This document shows positions 8,993-18,281 of a stretch of DNA of 64,000 nt, piece after piece. The stretch's first letter is position 1. Each line of letters starts with the position of its first letter. Both the position numbers and the translations under genes were made by a program. Source of the DNA: Halomonas rhizosphaerae (GTDB taxonomy: Bacteria > Pseudomonadota > Gammaproteobacteria > Pseudomonadales > Halomonadaceae); NCBI RefSeq assembly GCF_030010555.1, contig NZ_JASCQP010000028.1:62001-126000 (forward strand), written 5' to 3'. A model generated the notes under the pieces. It was given only the letters and a program-made list of their open reading frames with translations. It was not told where the DNA came from and searched no databases.

Positions 8993-10018
8993 ATGTCCGC
9001 GCCCCTGGCTAATGTGCCTGTCCACCTGGTTACCGGTTTCCTGGGGAGTGGCAAGAGCACCCTGATCCGCCGGCTGATCGAGCAGAAGCCCGACGGGGAG
9101 CGCTGGGCGGTGGTGATCAACGAGTTCGGAAGGGTTGGGATCGACCAGGCGATGTTCGCCGAGCGCGACGACCTCGTGGTCAAGGGGTTGCCGGGCGGTT
9201 GCCTCTGCTGCCAGCTGGCCTTCGTGCTGCAGGCCTCCCTGGTCAACCTGCTGCATCGGCACCGGCCGGATCGGCTGATCATCGAGCCCTCGGGGCTCGG
9301 TCATCCCGCCGGGCTGCTGGACGTGCTGCGCGGCGAGGGCTTCGATGGGGTCCTGGACGTCCGGGACATCATCGCGTTGCTCGACCCCCGTCGCCTGGAC
9401 GATTCACGTGCTCGGCATCACGAGACCTTCCTCGACCAGCTGGCCATGGCCGACGGGGTAGCCTTGACCATGACCGACCTGGCAACCCCCGATCAACTCA
9501 AGGCGGCCCAGTCCTGGCTGAGCGATTTCTGGCCGGTCAAGCGCTGGATCGCGGAGGCGCCCCATGGGGCGCTGCCGCTCTCTCGGCTGCTGGAAAGCCG
9601 CCGGCATGCGGGGTCGACCGGCGCTGCCTCGTCCGCTCACCAGGCGGCCCGTCCGGCGGCGGCGACGCTGATGCTGGAAGGCGTCGAGCTTCGCGAGCCG
9701 GAACCCGGCAGGCCGCTTCGGGAGGAGGGTGCCTCGCTGGGTCATGCCACCCTGGGGTGGCGCTGGCATGCCGCCGATCTCTTCGAACTGGATCGCGTCA
9801 CCCGGCTTCTGGGCGAGTTGCCCGCGAATCTGCGCGTCAAGGGGGTGCTGCATACGGCAGATGGCTGGAAGCTCTATAACCGCGCCGATGGCACGGTCAG
9901 TCTGACCGGCACAGCCTGGCGGCGGGACTCGCGGCTGGAGCTGATCGGCGAGGCGGGCCACCTGCCTGACGCCAAGGTGCTGGAACTCGAGTTGGCGGGC
10001 TGCCTGGCAAATCGCTGA
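8993..10018 (+). CDS. COG0523 (CobW/YeiR-type) GTPase, putative zinc metallochaperone
   Basis: COG0523 proteins are GTPases that deliver metal; members under Zur control act in zinc starvation. The 341 residues resemble E. coli YeiR: Walker A GFLGSGKS (15-22), the family metal motif GCLCC (69-73), Walker B-like IIEPSGLGHP (96-105), and a C-terminal CobW_C domain with the RVKGVL motif (about 280). The base-recognition motif, normally NKxD, appears here as TMTD (159-162), so nucleotide preference may be altered. There is no long histidine-rich loop. The Zur-like palindrome just upstream supports a zinc role. Cellular target unknown. Confidence 0.88.
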   Translation: MSAPLANVPVHLVTGFLGSGKSTLIRRLIEQKPDGERWAVVINEFGRVGIDQAMFAERDDLVVKGLPGGCLCCQLAFVLQASLVNLLHRHRPDRLIIEPSGLGHPAGLLDVLRGEGFDGVLDVRDIIALLDPRRLDDSRARHHETFLDQLAMADGVALTMTDLATPDQLKAAQSWLSDFWPVKRWIAEAPHGALPLSRLLESRRHAGSTGAASSAHQAARPAAATLMLEGVELREPEPGRPLREEGASLGHATLGWRWHAADLFELDRVTRLLGELPANLRVKGVLHTADGWKLYNRADGTVSLTGTAWRRDSRLELIGEAGHLPDAKVLELELAGCLANR

Positions 10019-10057
10019 GATTCCAGGACTGTGGAAGCGCTCGGTTCGACGTCTCGA

Positions 10058-10070
10058 CTTGCAGCGCGAT
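10058..10070 (+). repeat. Partial REP-like copy
   Basis: The 13-mer CTTGCAGCGCGAT here is repeated exactly at 10183-10195 inside the downstream REP-like unit, so this looks like a decayed third copy. Confidence 0.5.
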
Positions 10071-10120
10071 GCTGTGAGAGTCATGCATACACGGGGAGGG
10101 GATAAAGAGCCACACCATTC

Positions 10121-10144
10121 GCCGTGCAAGCACGGCTCCTACAA
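10121..10144 (-). repeat. REP-like palindromic unit (inverted copy)
   Basis: Read on the minus strand, this unit starts TTGTAGGAGC and contains a perfect GCCGTG-CAAG-CACGGC hairpin. It faces the unit at 10170-10195, forming an inverted REP pair between two convergent genes. Confidence 0.7.
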
Positions 10145-10169
10145 CTCCCCACCCGAGCATGTGCTGTCG

Positions 10170-10195
10170 TGTAGGAGCACTGCTTGCAGCGCGAT
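10170..10195 (+). repeat. REP-like palindromic unit
   Basis: TGTAGGAGC followed by a GCACTG-CTTG-CAGCGC hairpin and GCGAT resembles the GTAGGAGC...GCTTGC...GCGAT REP family of Pseudomonas and relatives. It ends one base before the lpxH stop codon. Confidence 0.75.
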
Positions 10196-10957
10196 TCAGG
10201 AGAGCGTTAACGCCTGAAGCCGCGGCTCACTGCCGTTCTCGACGACGATCTCCCAGCCCTTGTCGGGCTGCCAGTCGCCCAGCACAAAGCGCTTGGCCGG
10301 CTGGCCGTCGACTTCTATCTCATGCACCGCGGGGCGGTGGGTATGGCCGTGGATCAGCGTCGTGACGCCGTGCTCGGCCATCACCTTCACCACCTCGCCC
10401 GGGGTCACGTCCATGATGTCCTCGGCCTTGTTGGAGTTGGCCTCCCCGGACTGGTCGCGTAGCTGCCTGGCCAGAGCGATTCGGTCCTGGATGGGCATCG
10501 ACAACACCTGCTCTTGCCATAGCGGGTTGCGTGCCTGGGCGCGAAAGGCCTGGTAGGCCTCGTCGCGGGTGCAGAGGCTGTCGCCATGCATCAGCAGCAC
10601 CCTTTGTCCGCCGAGCGCAACCACGCTGGGGTCCGGCAGCAGGGTGGCACCGGCTTCACTGGCGAAGCGCTCACCCAGGAGGAAGTCTCGGTTGCCGTGC
10701 ATCAGGTAGATGGCCGTGCCGCCGTCGGCCAGGCGCTTCAGGGCGGCGGCGATGCGGGCCGCCAGGGCGGCGTTGCCGGTGGGGTCATGCTCGCCCAGGT
10801 CGAGCAGGTCGTCGCCGATCCATGCCTCGAAGAAGTCGCCGAGGATAAAGAGGGCATCACAACCACGTGCGCGCTCGTTCAGCCACTTCAGAAACCCCTC
10901 GGTGATCTCGGGAGCGCCGGGGTGCAGGTGCAGGTCGGAAATCAGCAGGGTGGTCAT
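10196..10957 (-). CDS. lpxH: UDP-2,3-diacylglucosamine diphosphatase
   Basis: LpxH cleaves UDP-2,3-diacylglucosamine to lipid X in lipid A synthesis at the inner membrane surface. The 253 residues show the calcineurin-like metallophosphoesterase motifs: Asp8 and His10 (SDLHL), [11 protein letters not shown] (40-50), the HGNRDFL block, MHGD, and GHTHRP near residue 195. Length is slightly above the E. coli enzyme (240). It lies downstream of ppiB on the same strand, the same pairing as in E. coli. REP-like sequences lie directly after its stop codon. Confidence 0.95.
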   Translation of the reverse strand: MTTLLISDLHLHPGAPEITEGFLKWLNERARGCDALFILGDFFEAWIGDDLLDLGEHDPTGNAALAARIAAALKRLADGGTAIYLMHGNRDFLLGERFASEAGATLLPDPSVVALGGQRVLLMHGDSLCTRDEAYQAFRAQARNPLWQEQVLSMPIQDRIALARQLRDQSGEANSNKAEDIMDVTPGEVVKVMAEHGVTTLIHGHTHRPAVHEIEVDGQPAKRFVLGDWQPDKGWEIVVENGSEPRLQALTLS

Positions 10958-11042
10958 GAGTGGCCCTGTTCAGACGGTGAAACGAAGCACGCCCGCCTCG
11001 GTCGGGAATGTCGGGCAAGCGTGGTGGCGAGGCGGGCGAGGA

Positions 11043-11549
11043 TCAGGCCTCCGGCTCGTCCTTCACGTAGGCCTTCTGGATGACCACGTCCTCGGCGGGC
11101 ACGTCGGCATGCATGCCGCGACGGGTGGTGGGCACGGCCTTGATCTTCTCGACCACGTCCATGCCCTCGACCACCTCGCCGAACACGCAGTAGCCCCAGC
11201 CCTGAACATTCTTGCCGCTGTGGTTGAGGAAGTCGTTGTCGGCGACATTGATGAAGAACTGCGCGGTGGCCGAGTGCGGGTCCTGGGTGCGGGCCATGGC
11301 CAGGGTGCCGGTGGTGTTCTTCAGGCCGTTGTCGGCCTCGTTCTCGATCGGGTCCCGCGTCGGCTTCTGGTTGAAGTCGGTGTCGAAGCCGCCGCCCTGG
11401 ACCATGAAGCCGGGGATCACACGGTGGAAGAGGGTGCCGTCATAGAAGCCGTCGCGGACGTACTGCTCGAAGTTGGCGGCGGTCTTGGGTGCCTTCTCTT
11501 GGTAGAGCTCGACGGTGATGTCGCCGAAATTGGTCTGCAGTACGATCAT
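11043..11549 (-). CDS. ppiB: Peptidyl-prolyl cis-trans isomerase B (cyclophilin)
   Basis: A cytoplasmic cyclophilin that speeds proline isomerisation. The 168 residues carry the cyclophilin core [14 protein letters not shown] with the catalytic Arg, the [18 protein letters not shown] block, and the [11 protein letters not shown] motif. There is no signal peptide, so it is the cytoplasmic PpiB rather than periplasmic PpiA. It is the first gene of a ppiB-lpxH pair and is divergent from glnS. Confidence 0.95.
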   Translation of the reverse strand: MIVLQTNFGDITVELYQEKAPKTAANFEQYVRDGFYDGTLFHRVIPGFMVQGGGFDTDFNQKPTRDPIENEADNGLKNTTGTLAMARTQDPHSATAQFFINVADNDFLNHSGKNVQGWGYCVFGEVVEGMDVVEKIKAVPTTRRGMHADVPAEDVVIQKAYVKDEPEA

Positions 11550-11884
11550 CGATAAGTTCCTGTGCGGTAAAGGGGAGTTGCCTTGGCGTTGCCCATGGCT
11601 GTGGCGCTATAATACCGTTTTTGCTGCGATGCGCGAAGCGAGCGTGGGGGCTGTCTGGAGCTAGTGTCGATGTTAGGCGCCACTCGGGGCTGATCCGGCG
11701 GCAGGCCTGCGAGGAGGCGCTGTGAACCCCTCCCTGGGCGCTACCGACGCCATCCCTGGCGTAGGACCTCCTCTTCGGCCTGCCCCCGGCGCCCCTCGCT
11801 GAGGCACTGCCACCCAATAGCCCAAGGCCCGTCATGCTCGCGCCGCCAGGCCCGCACCTTCAACCAGAGGTCGTTTTTTCCGAC
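11550..11884. other. Divergent control region between ppiB and glnS
   Basis: This 335-base stretch has no supported gene. It holds a perfect -10 TATAAT at 11608-11613 oriented toward glnS, but the best upstream -35 candidates are badly spaced (TTGGCG at 19 bases, TTGCCC at 13). The rest is a GC-rich leader without a clear terminator or riboswitch fold. Confidence 0.4.
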
Positions 11885-13582
11885 ATGTCCACCGACACCA
11901 CCAGCGCGCCGAATTTCATCCGCAACCAGATCCGCGAGGAGATCGAGGCCGGCCGTAGCGGGAAGATCGTCACCCGCTTCCCGCCGGAGCCCAACGGCTT
12001 TCTGCATATCGGCCATGCCAAGTCGATCTGTCTGAATTTCGGGCTCGCCGAGCACTTCGGTGGCGACTGTCATCTGCGCTTCGACGACACCAACCCGGCC
12101 AAGGAGGAGCAGGCCTACATCGACGCCATCAAGTCGGACGTTCACTGGCTGGGCTTCGAGTGGGCGGGTCCGGTGCGCTTCGCCTCGGACTATTTCGACC
12201 AGCTCTATGCCTGGGCACAGCACCTGGTGCGCGAGGGCAAGGCCTATGTCGACGACCTCTCGCCAGACGAGATCCGCGAGTACCGCGGGACCCTGACCGA
12301 GGCGGGCAAGCCGAGTCCCTATCGCGAGCGCAGCCCGGACGAGAACCTCGACCTGCTCGAGCGCATGCGTACCGGCGAGTTCGCCGAGGGCGAGAAGGTG
12401 CTGCGGGCGAAGATCGACATGGCCGCGCCGAACATCAACCTGCGCGACCCGATCCTCTACCGCATCCGTCACGCTAGCCACCACCAGACCGGCGACAAGT
12501 GGAAGATCTACCCCTCCTACGACTTCACCCATGGCCAGTCGGATGCCATCGAGGGCGTGACCCACTCGATCTGCACCCTGGAGTTCGAGGATCATCGGCC
12601 GCTCTACGAGTGGTTCCTGGACAATCTGCCGGTGCCGGCGAAGCCGCGCCAGATCGAGTTCGCCCGGCTCAACCTCAACTACACCCTGACCTCCAAGCGA
12701 AAGCTCAAGCTGCTGGTGGACGAGGGCATCGTCGACGGCTGGGATGACCCGCGCCTGCCGACCATCTCCGGCATGCGGCGTCGTGGCTACACGCCGGCCT
12801 CGATCCGCAAGTTCTGCGAGATGATCGGCGTCACCCGAGCCGATGGCGGCCTGGTGGATATCGCCATGCTCTATCATGCCATTCGCTCGGACCTCGAGGA
12901 CAACGCCCCTCGCGCCATGGTCGTGCTCAAGCCGCTGAAGGTCGTGCTGACCAACGTGCCGGAGGACTTCGAGGAGGTCTATGAGGTGCCCGGCCACCCG
13001 GCCCGCGAGGACATGGCGGTGCGCAAGGTGCCGTTCACTCGCGAGATCGTCATCGACCAGGATGACTTCATGGAGGAGCCGCCCAAGAAGTTCTTCCGCC
13101 TGGCACCGGGCAAGGAGGTGCGCCTGCGCAACAGCTATGTGATTCGCTGCGACGAGGTGGTCAAGGACGCCGCCGGTGAGATCAACGAACTGCGCTGCTC
13201 TGTGGACTTCGACACGCTCGGCAAGAACCCCGAGGGGCGCAAGGTGAAGGGCGTGATCCATTGGGTCAGCGCCGAACACGGGGTACCCATGGAGGTGCGG
13301 CTCTACGACAACCTCTTCCTCGAGGAGCAGCCCGACAAGGACAAGGATGCCGACTTCCTCGAGCACCTCAACCCCGAGTCGCTGCTGACCGTGCAGGCCA
13401 TCGGCGAGCCGAGCCTGGCGGGAGCCGACCCGGAAAGCCGCTTCCAGTTCGAGCGGGTCGGCTACTTCTGCGCCGACCGCCATGCCAGCCGCGGCGACCG
13501 CCTGGTGTTCAACCGCACCGTGGGCCTCAAGGACAGCTGGGCCCGAATGCAGAAGAAGGAACAGGACAAGAAGAAGGGCTGA
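11885..13582 (+). CDS. glnS: Glutaminyl-tRNA synthetase
   Basis: Class I synthetase charging tRNA-Gln. The 565-residue product shows [17 protein letters not shown] with HIGH at 41-44, the FDDTNP motif, the KMSKS-region equivalent TSKRKLKLL, and the C-terminal anticodon-binding beta-barrels with [12 protein letters not shown] placed the start at the ATG at 11885 because family members begin close to this point. An upstream in-frame ATG at 11834 has a closer AAGG ribosome site and would add 17 residues, so the start is uncertain. cysS begins one base after the stop codon. Confidence 0.96.
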   Translation: MSTDTTSAPNFIRNQIREEIEAGRSGKIVTRFPPEPNGFLHIGHAKSICLNFGLAEHFGGDCHLRFDDTNPAKEEQAYIDAIKSDVHWLGFEWAGPVRFASDYFDQLYAWAQHLVREGKAYVDDLSPDEIREYRGTLTEAGKPSPYRERSPDENLDLLERMRTGEFAEGEKVLRAKIDMAAPNINLRDPILYRIRHASHHQTGDKWKIYPSYDFTHGQSDAIEGVTHSICTLEFEDHRPLYEWFLDNLPVPAKPRQIEFARLNLNYTLTSKRKLKLLVDEGIVDGWDDPRLPTISGMRRRGYTPASIRKFCEMIGVTRADGGLVDIAMLYHAIRSDLEDNAPRAMVVLKPLKVVLTNVPEDFEEVYEVPGHPAREDMAVRKVPFTREIVIDQDDFMEEPPKKFFRLAPGKEVRLRNSYVIRCDEVVKDAAGEINELRCSVDFDTLGKNPEGRKVKGVIHWVSAEHGVPMEVRLYDNLFLEEQPDKDKDADFLEHLNPESLLTVQAIGEPSLAGADPESRFQFERVGYFCADRHASRGDRLVFNRTVGLKDSWARMQKKEQDKKKG

Positions 13583-13583
13583 C

Positions 13584-15005
13584 ATGCAGATCTACAACAC
13601 GCTGACCCGCCGCAAGGAGCCCTTCACGCCCATCGACCCGGGCAAGGTGCGCATGTATGTCTGCGGCATGACGGTCTACGACTTCTGCCACCTGGGTCAC
13701 GCGCGGGTGATGGTGGCCTTCGATGTCATTACCCGCTACCTGCGTGCGCGGGGCTATGACGTCACCTATGTGCGCAACGTCACCGATATCGACGACAAGA
13801 TCCTCCGGCGCGCCGAGGAGAACGGCGAGTCGATCACTTCGCTCACCGAGCGCATGATCGAAGCCATGCACGAGGACGAGGCACGCCTGGGCGTGCTTCC
13901 CCCGGATCGTGAGCCCCGCGCCACCCGGCATATCGGCGAGATCATCGCCATGATCGAGACCTTGATCGGCAAGGGCTACGCTTACGCCGCCGACAACGGC
14001 GACGTCTACTACCGGGTGCGTCGCTTCGAGGGCTATGGCCGGCTGAGCAACCGTGACCCCGACGAGATGCGTGCCGGCGCCCGCATCGAGGTGGACGAGC
14101 ACAAGGAGGACCCGCTGGACTTCGTGCTGTGGAAGGCGGCCAAGCCCGGCGAGGCCAGCTGGCCCTCGCCCTGGGGCGAGGGGCGGCCCGGCTGGCACAT
14201 CGAGTGTTCGGCGATGTCCACCTGCTGCCTGGGCGAGACCTTCGACATCCACGGGGGCGGGCCGGACCTGATGTTCCCCCACCACGAGAACGAGATCGCC
14301 CAGAGCGAAGCGGCGACCGGCCATGCCTACGTCAATACCTGGATGCACGCCGGGGCGGTGCGGGTGAACCACGAGAAGATGTCCAAGTCGCTGGGCAACT
14401 TCTTCACCATTCGCGAGGTGCTCGAGCATCACGACCCCGAGGTGGTGCGCTACCTGCTGGTGGCCAGCCACTACCGCAGCCCGATCAACTACGCGCCGGA
14501 GTCGCTGGCCGAGGCGCGCAAGTCGCTGGAGCGCTTCTACAACTCACTTGAAGGACTGTCGCTCGAAGGTCTGGCCCTTGACGGCGCCGACTCCGAGGAA
14601 GGGAAGGTGGATGGCCGCTTCGATGCGCGTTTTACCGCGGCGATGGACGACGACTTCAACACCCCCGAGGCGCTGTCAGTGCTCTTCGACCTGGCCCGCG
14701 AGCTGAACCGCGCCAGGAAGGAGGCGCCCGAGCAGGCGCCGGCGTTGGCTGCCGAGCTCAAGCGCCTGGGGGGCATCCTGGGGCTGCTGCAGCAGGACCC
14801 GGTTGCCTTCCTCAAGGGCGGGGCTGGTGATCTGCCGCTCTCGGAGGACGAGATTCAGGCGAAGATCGACGCGCGGGCCGCGGCCAAGAAGGCCAGGGAC
14901 TTCGCTGCCGCCGACGCCATTCGCGATGAGCTGGCGGCACTCGGCATCATCCTCAAGGATGCCCGCGAGGGCACTAGCTGGGTGTTCGAGAAGCCCGAAG
15001 GCTGA
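13584..15005 (+). CDS. cysS: Cysteinyl-tRNA synthetase
   Basis: Class I synthetase charging tRNA-Cys. In 473 residues it has zinc ligand Cys27 in the VCGMTVYD block, the HIGH variant HLGH (36-39), the WHIECSAM block with further zinc ligands, HHENE, and KMSKS in [10 protein letters not shown]. The ATG lies one base after glnS, so the two are co-transcribed; a strong terminator follows. The glnS-cysS pairing is common in this group of bacteria. Confidence 0.97.
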   Translation: MQIYNTLTRRKEPFTPIDPGKVRMYVCGMTVYDFCHLGHARVMVAFDVITRYLRARGYDVTYVRNVTDIDDKILRRAEENGESITSLTERMIEAMHEDEARLGVLPPDREPRATRHIGEIIAMIETLIGKGYAYAADNGDVYYRVRRFEGYGRLSNRDPDEMRAGARIEVDEHKEDPLDFVLWKAAKPGEASWPSPWGEGRPGWHIECSAMSTCCLGETFDIHGGGPDLMFPHHENEIAQSEAATGHAYVNTWMHAGAVRVNHEKMSKSLGNFFTIREVLEHHDPEVVRYLLVASHYRSPINYAPESLAEARKSLERFYNSLEGLSLEGLALDGADSEEGKVDGRFDARFTAAMDDDFNTPEALSVLFDLARELNRARKEAPEQAPALAAELKRLGGILGLLQQDPVAFLKGGAGDLPLSEDEIQAKIDARAAAKKARDFAAADAIRDELAALGIILKDAREGTSWVFEKPEG

Positions 15006-15030
15006 CGCTCCCTGACCAGCGCCTCGAGTA

Positions 15031-15064
15031 CGCCCGGCCCGCCGCAAGGAGGGCCGGGCGTTTT
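15031..15064 (+). terminator. Rho-independent terminator of glnS-cysS
   Basis: CGCCCGGCC (15031-15039) pairs perfectly with GGCCGGGCG (15052-15060), followed by TTTT. Confidence 0.8.
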
Positions 15065-15101
15065 ACGCTCACGACGGCATGCGCCTGGAGCAGCCTGTCG
15101 C

Positions 15102-16094
15102 TCATGTCGGTGAGACGCTCGTATAGGGCGGCAAGGGGATCTGCCGGGGCCAGTCATCGTCGACCACGAACACCCGGTGCCAGCCCATGTCGGGGTGCCA
15201 CAGGGCCACCTGGACGGGGGAGGCCGGCGCGTTGAAGTGCTGGGCCAGCCTGGCCTCCAGGTCCCGGAGCGGCAGCAGTGCCTCGCGACGGGGCAGGGCG
15301 AGCCAGTGGGGCTTGTGCAGCCAGGCGCCTCGGGTATCCCGGGGCAGGCCGTCGCGCAGCCGTTGCCAGTCACGGGCGAACAGCCAGCGACCCTGCAGGT
15401 GGGCGGGCGTGGCCTCACGTGGGGCCGGCAGGGGGGAATGCCAGGGATAGAAAAGTACCCCCGGGATCGCTAGCCGTGCGGCCAGGGCGGGCGCTGGCCC
15501 GTCCAGTCCCGGCGCCGAGTGGGGCGACAGCAGCTGCGTCAGGATCTCGCGGGCCTCGGGGGAGCCGGCGAGCCTGAGTTGATGGCGATGCAGGTGTTCG
15601 CGCTTGGCGGCCAGGCTGTCGGCTCCGCCCGGCCCGATCCAGCGAGCCTGGCTGTCCGCCGCTCCCGGCCCCTGGGGCAGGCCCAGGTAGAACTTGATGG
15701 CGACTTCCAGGTGCACCGGGCCGGGAGCGTGGCGTCGACAATAGAGCAGGTCCAGCTCGCCCAGGGTGCGCTTGCCCTGGTGGATGCGCAGGTTGTGGGC
15801 CAGCAGTCGGGTGCCGGGCGCCTCGTCGAGCAGGAACTGCCAGAGTCGTTCATGATAGAGCCCCATGCGCCCCTTGAGCGCCGGTGCCAGGTGATCCTCC
15901 AGCGCGTCGGGTGCCGCTTCCAGGGCATCCAGCCAGGCCGCCAGCAGGCTGTCATCGCCCAGGCCCAGTTCGCCACGCGAGGGGCGCCCCGGCCAGGGCA
16001 TCGCGATCAGGTCAGGGGCCAGCAGGATCCACGCCAGGTCACGCACCAGCGGATGGTGGCAGTGGTCTAGGAGTCGACTCCCGGGTAGGGTCAT
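15102..16094 (-). CDS. DUF1853 family protein
   Basis: The 330-residue product matches the general pattern of DUF1853 (COG3782), a family of unknown function in gammaproteobacteria. Visible blocks are LLDHCHHPLVRDLAWIL near the N-terminus, LGELDLLYC, LEVAIKFYLG (about 150) and a C-terminal WHPDMGWHRVFVVDD stretch. The acidic-Lys pattern ELDLLY...LEVAIKFYL recalls PD-(D/E)xK nuclease cores, but that is only an impression. The ATG at 16094 is chosen over 16163 because conserved sequence begins there. It is divergent from the osmF-like gene. No signal peptide or membrane helix is apparent. Confidence 0.75.
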   Translation of the reverse strand: MTLPGSRLLDHCHHPLVRDLAWILLAPDLIAMPWPGRPSRGELGLGDDSLLAAWLDALEAAPDALEDHLAPALKGRMGLYHERLWQFLLDEAPGTRLLAHNLRIHQGKRTLGELDLLYCRRHAPGPVHLEVAIKFYLGLPQGPGAADSQARWIGPGGADSLAAKREHLHRHQLRLAGSPEAREILTQLLSPHSAPGLDGPAPALAARLAIPGVLFYPWHSPLPAPREATPAHLQGRWLFARDWQRLRDGLPRDTRGAWLHKPHWLALPRREALLPLRDLEARLAQHFNAPASPVQVALWHPDMGWHRVFVVDDDWPRQIPLPPYTSVSPT

Positions 16095-16123
16095 GCTGAT
16101 GTCCTGACGTTGGAAAGGGGGGT

Positions 16124-16153
16124 CTGACAGGGAAGCTGTACAGGCCTTATACT
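16124..16153 (+). promoter_or_regulatory. Sigma-70 promoter of the osmoprotectant operon
   Basis: CTGACA (16124-16129) and TATACT (16148-16153) with an 18-base spacer lie about 30 bases before the binding-protein gene. Each box is one mismatch from consensus. Confidence 0.55.
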
Positions 16154-16183
16154 CAGGATACATTCACAAGGAACCGGGTGAAC

Positions 16184-17113
16184 ATGATGATTCGTACGCT
16201 GATTTCCAGCCCAGTGTCTCGTTGCGCGGCGCTGGCCGCCGGCACCCTCATCGCCCTCTCGGCCCAGGCGCAGGACCCCGTCGTGGTTTCCTCCAAGATC
16301 GATACCGAGGGCTCGGTGCTCGGGCAGCTGATCCTGCAGCGCCTCGAGCAGGGGGGGATCGAGGTCGAGGATCGTCTCCAGCTGGGCGGCACCAGCATCG
16401 TGCGCGAGGCGCTGATCGCCGGCGAGATCGACCTCTACCCCGAGTACACCGGCAACGGCGCCTTCTTCTTCGACATGGCCGACAGCCCGGTGTGGAACGA
16501 CCCCGACAAGGCCTTCGAGACCGTGCGCGAGAAGGACCGCGAGGCCAACGGGCTGGTCTGGCTGACGCCGGCCGAGGCCAACAACACCTGGGCGATCAGC
16601 GTGCGCGGTGAGCTCGCACGCGAGCATGATCTGGCAAGCCTCGAGGACCTGGCGGCCTACCTCGACGACGAGGGGACGTTCAAGCTGGCCGCCAGCGCCG
16701 AGTTCGTCGAGTCGCCGCAGGCGCTGCCGGCCTTCCAGGAGGCCTACGGGTTCGAGCTCTCCGAGGAGCAGCTGCTGGTGCTCTCCGGCGGCAATACCGC
16801 GGCCACCATGCGTGCCGCGGCCCAGCAGACCAGTGACGTCAATGCGGCCATGACCTACGGGACCGACGGTGGCCTGCAGGCCCTGGACCTGGTGGTCATG
16901 GACGACACCCTGGGAGTGCAGCCGGTCTACCAGCCCGCTCCGGTGGTGCGCGAGCAGGTGCTCGAGACCTACCCCGAGATCGAGTCCCTGCTCGAGCCGG
17001 TCTTCCAGGCCCTGGACCTCGACACTCTGCAGCGGCTCAATGGCGACGTGGCCGTGAACGGTCGGGATCCTGCGGCGGTCGCTGCCGACTTCCTCGACAG
17101 CCTGGACGACTGA
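16184..17113 (+). CDS. osmF: Osmoprotectant (glycine betaine/choline-type) ABC binding protein, OsmF-like
   Basis: A periplasmic substrate-binding protein of the OpuAC/QAT family. A signal peptide (hydrophobic stretch ending near AQAQ, about residue 30) is followed by the mature fold with DLYPEYTGNG and NTAATMRA blocks. Length (about 309) and the operon order match E. coli OsmF/YehZ (305). Substrate in E. coli is low-affinity betaine; here that is inferred. The start is either GTG 16178 or ATG 16184; the ATG lies 10 bases from AAGGAA. It is the first gene of a four-gene ABC operon. Confidence 0.88.
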   Translation: MMIRTLISSPVSRCAALAAGTLIALSAQAQDPVVVSSKIDTEGSVLGQLILQRLEQGGIEVEDRLQLGGTSIVREALIAGEIDLYPEYTGNGAFFFDMADSPVWNDPDKAFETVREKDREANGLVWLTPAEANNTWAISVRGELAREHDLASLEDLAAYLDDEGTFKLAASAEFVESPQALPAFQEAYGFELSEEQLLVLSGGNTAATMRAAAQQTSDVNAAMTYGTDGGLQALDLVVMDDTLGVQPVYQPAPVVREQVLETYPEIESLLEPVFQALDLDTLQRLNGDVAVNGRDPAAVAADFLDSLDD

Positions 17114-17120
17114 GGCCGTC

Positions 17121-18281
17121 TTGCGCCAGGACACGGCCGGTCCCAACGTCGTCCTGCTGACCCTGTCGCTGGTCGCCCTGGCGGCCTGGCTGGGGCTGGA
17201 CACGGTCAGCGTGGCCGCCAATCGTATTGTGCCGGGCACCGGCTATCGGGTCGCCGAGGTCATCGGTATCAGCGGTGCGTTGGTCACCTGTGTTCCCTGG
17301 CTGGCGCTGGCAGGGCTCGCCTGGCGACCCACCCCTCGTCGCCTCGCCCTGGGGCTCGCGCTGGTCGTACTGATGCTGTCGGCCCTGCCGGTCTGGCTGT
17401 CGCTGTCGGCCGTCACCCTGGCCGACAGCGCCCAGGCCCGGCTGGGCATCGGGGCCGGCATCTGGGTGGCGCTCTTCCTGCTGCTGCTGCTCATGATCGA
17501 ACTGCGCACTCGCCTCGTCCTGTCGCGACCTATCGGCTGGGCGTTGCTGCTGCCTCCGGTGGCCAGCGCGGGACTCTGCCTCGCCCTCTGGCTGGAACCC
17601 CTGGCGCTGTGGCAGGAGTATCGCAGCCGCAGTGGCCAGTTCCTGGGGGCCGTCGGCGAGCACCTGCTGCTGGTCGGGGTCGCCGTGGGGACGAGCCTGG
17701 TGCTTGGCGTGGTCCTGGCGCTGGCCATGCGCCGCTGGCCCGGCGTCCAGAAGGCCGGGTTCGGGGTGCTCAATTTCCTGCAGACGATCCCCAGCATCGC
17801 GCTCTTCGGCCTGCTGCTGGCGCCGCTCGCCTGGCTCTCGGCTCACGTCGACTGGCTGGCGGCGCTGGGCGTCAGCGGCATCGGCTGGGCGCCGGCCCTG
17901 CTGGCGCTGGTGGGCTACAGCCTGTTGCCCATGGTGCGCAACACCTTCGTCGCCCTGGAGGCCGTCGACCCGGGGGTGATCGATGCCGCCCGCGGCATGG
18001 GCATGAGCCGGGGCCAGGTATTCCGTCAGGTGCGCCTGCCGCTGGCGCTGCCGGTGATCCTCGAGGGCATCCGCATCACCACGGTACAGGCCATCGGCCT
18101 GACCGCCGTGGCCGCGCTGATCGGGGCCGGCGGCCTGGGGACCTTCATCTTCCAGGGGCTGGGCCAGGCCGCCATGGACCTGGTCCTGCTGGGCGCGCTC
18201 CCCATCCTGGTGCTGGCGTTGCTGGTGGATGCCCTGCTCGGCGCCCTGACCGACATCCTGCGCCCGGGAGGGGCCGAATGA
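17121..18281 (+). CDS. yehY: Osmoprotectant ABC transporter permease, YehY-like
   Basis: The larger of two permeases. The 386 residues contain an N-terminal extension of about six hydrophobic helices (to about 170) and a C-terminal binding-protein-dependent transport domain with the EAA-type loop EAVDPGVIDAARGMGMSRGQ (about 275-295). Length matches E. coli YehY (385). The start codon is TTG (17121), eight bases after the osmF stop; no better ATG lies upstream in frame. Its stop overlaps the next start (ATGA). Confidence 0.87.
   Translation: MRQDTAGPNVVLLTLSLVALAAWLGLDTVSVAANRIVPGTGYRVAEVIGISGALVTCVPWLALAGLAWRPTPRRLALGLALVVLMLSALPVWLSLSAVTLADSAQARLGIGAGIWVALFLLLLLMIELRTRLVLSRPIGWALLLPPVASAGLCLALWLEPLALWQEYRSRSGQFLGAVGEHLLLVGVAVGTSLVLGVVLALAMRRWPGVQKAGFGVLNFLQTIPSIALFGLLLAPLAWLSAHVDWLAALGVSGIGWAPALLALVGYSLLPMVRNTFVALEAVDPGVIDAARGMGMSRGQVFRQVRLPLALPVILEGIRITTVQAIGLTAVAALIGAGGLGTFIFQGLGQAAMDLVLLGALPILVLALLVDALLGALTDILRPGGAE

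Noticed and set aside
11608..11613. Confident glnS promoter at TATAAT
   Set aside because: The -10 is perfect but no -35 box lies at 16-18 bases; kept only as a note.
11741..13585. 614-codon open frame opposite glnS
   Set aside because: Antisense frame of a well-supported gene.
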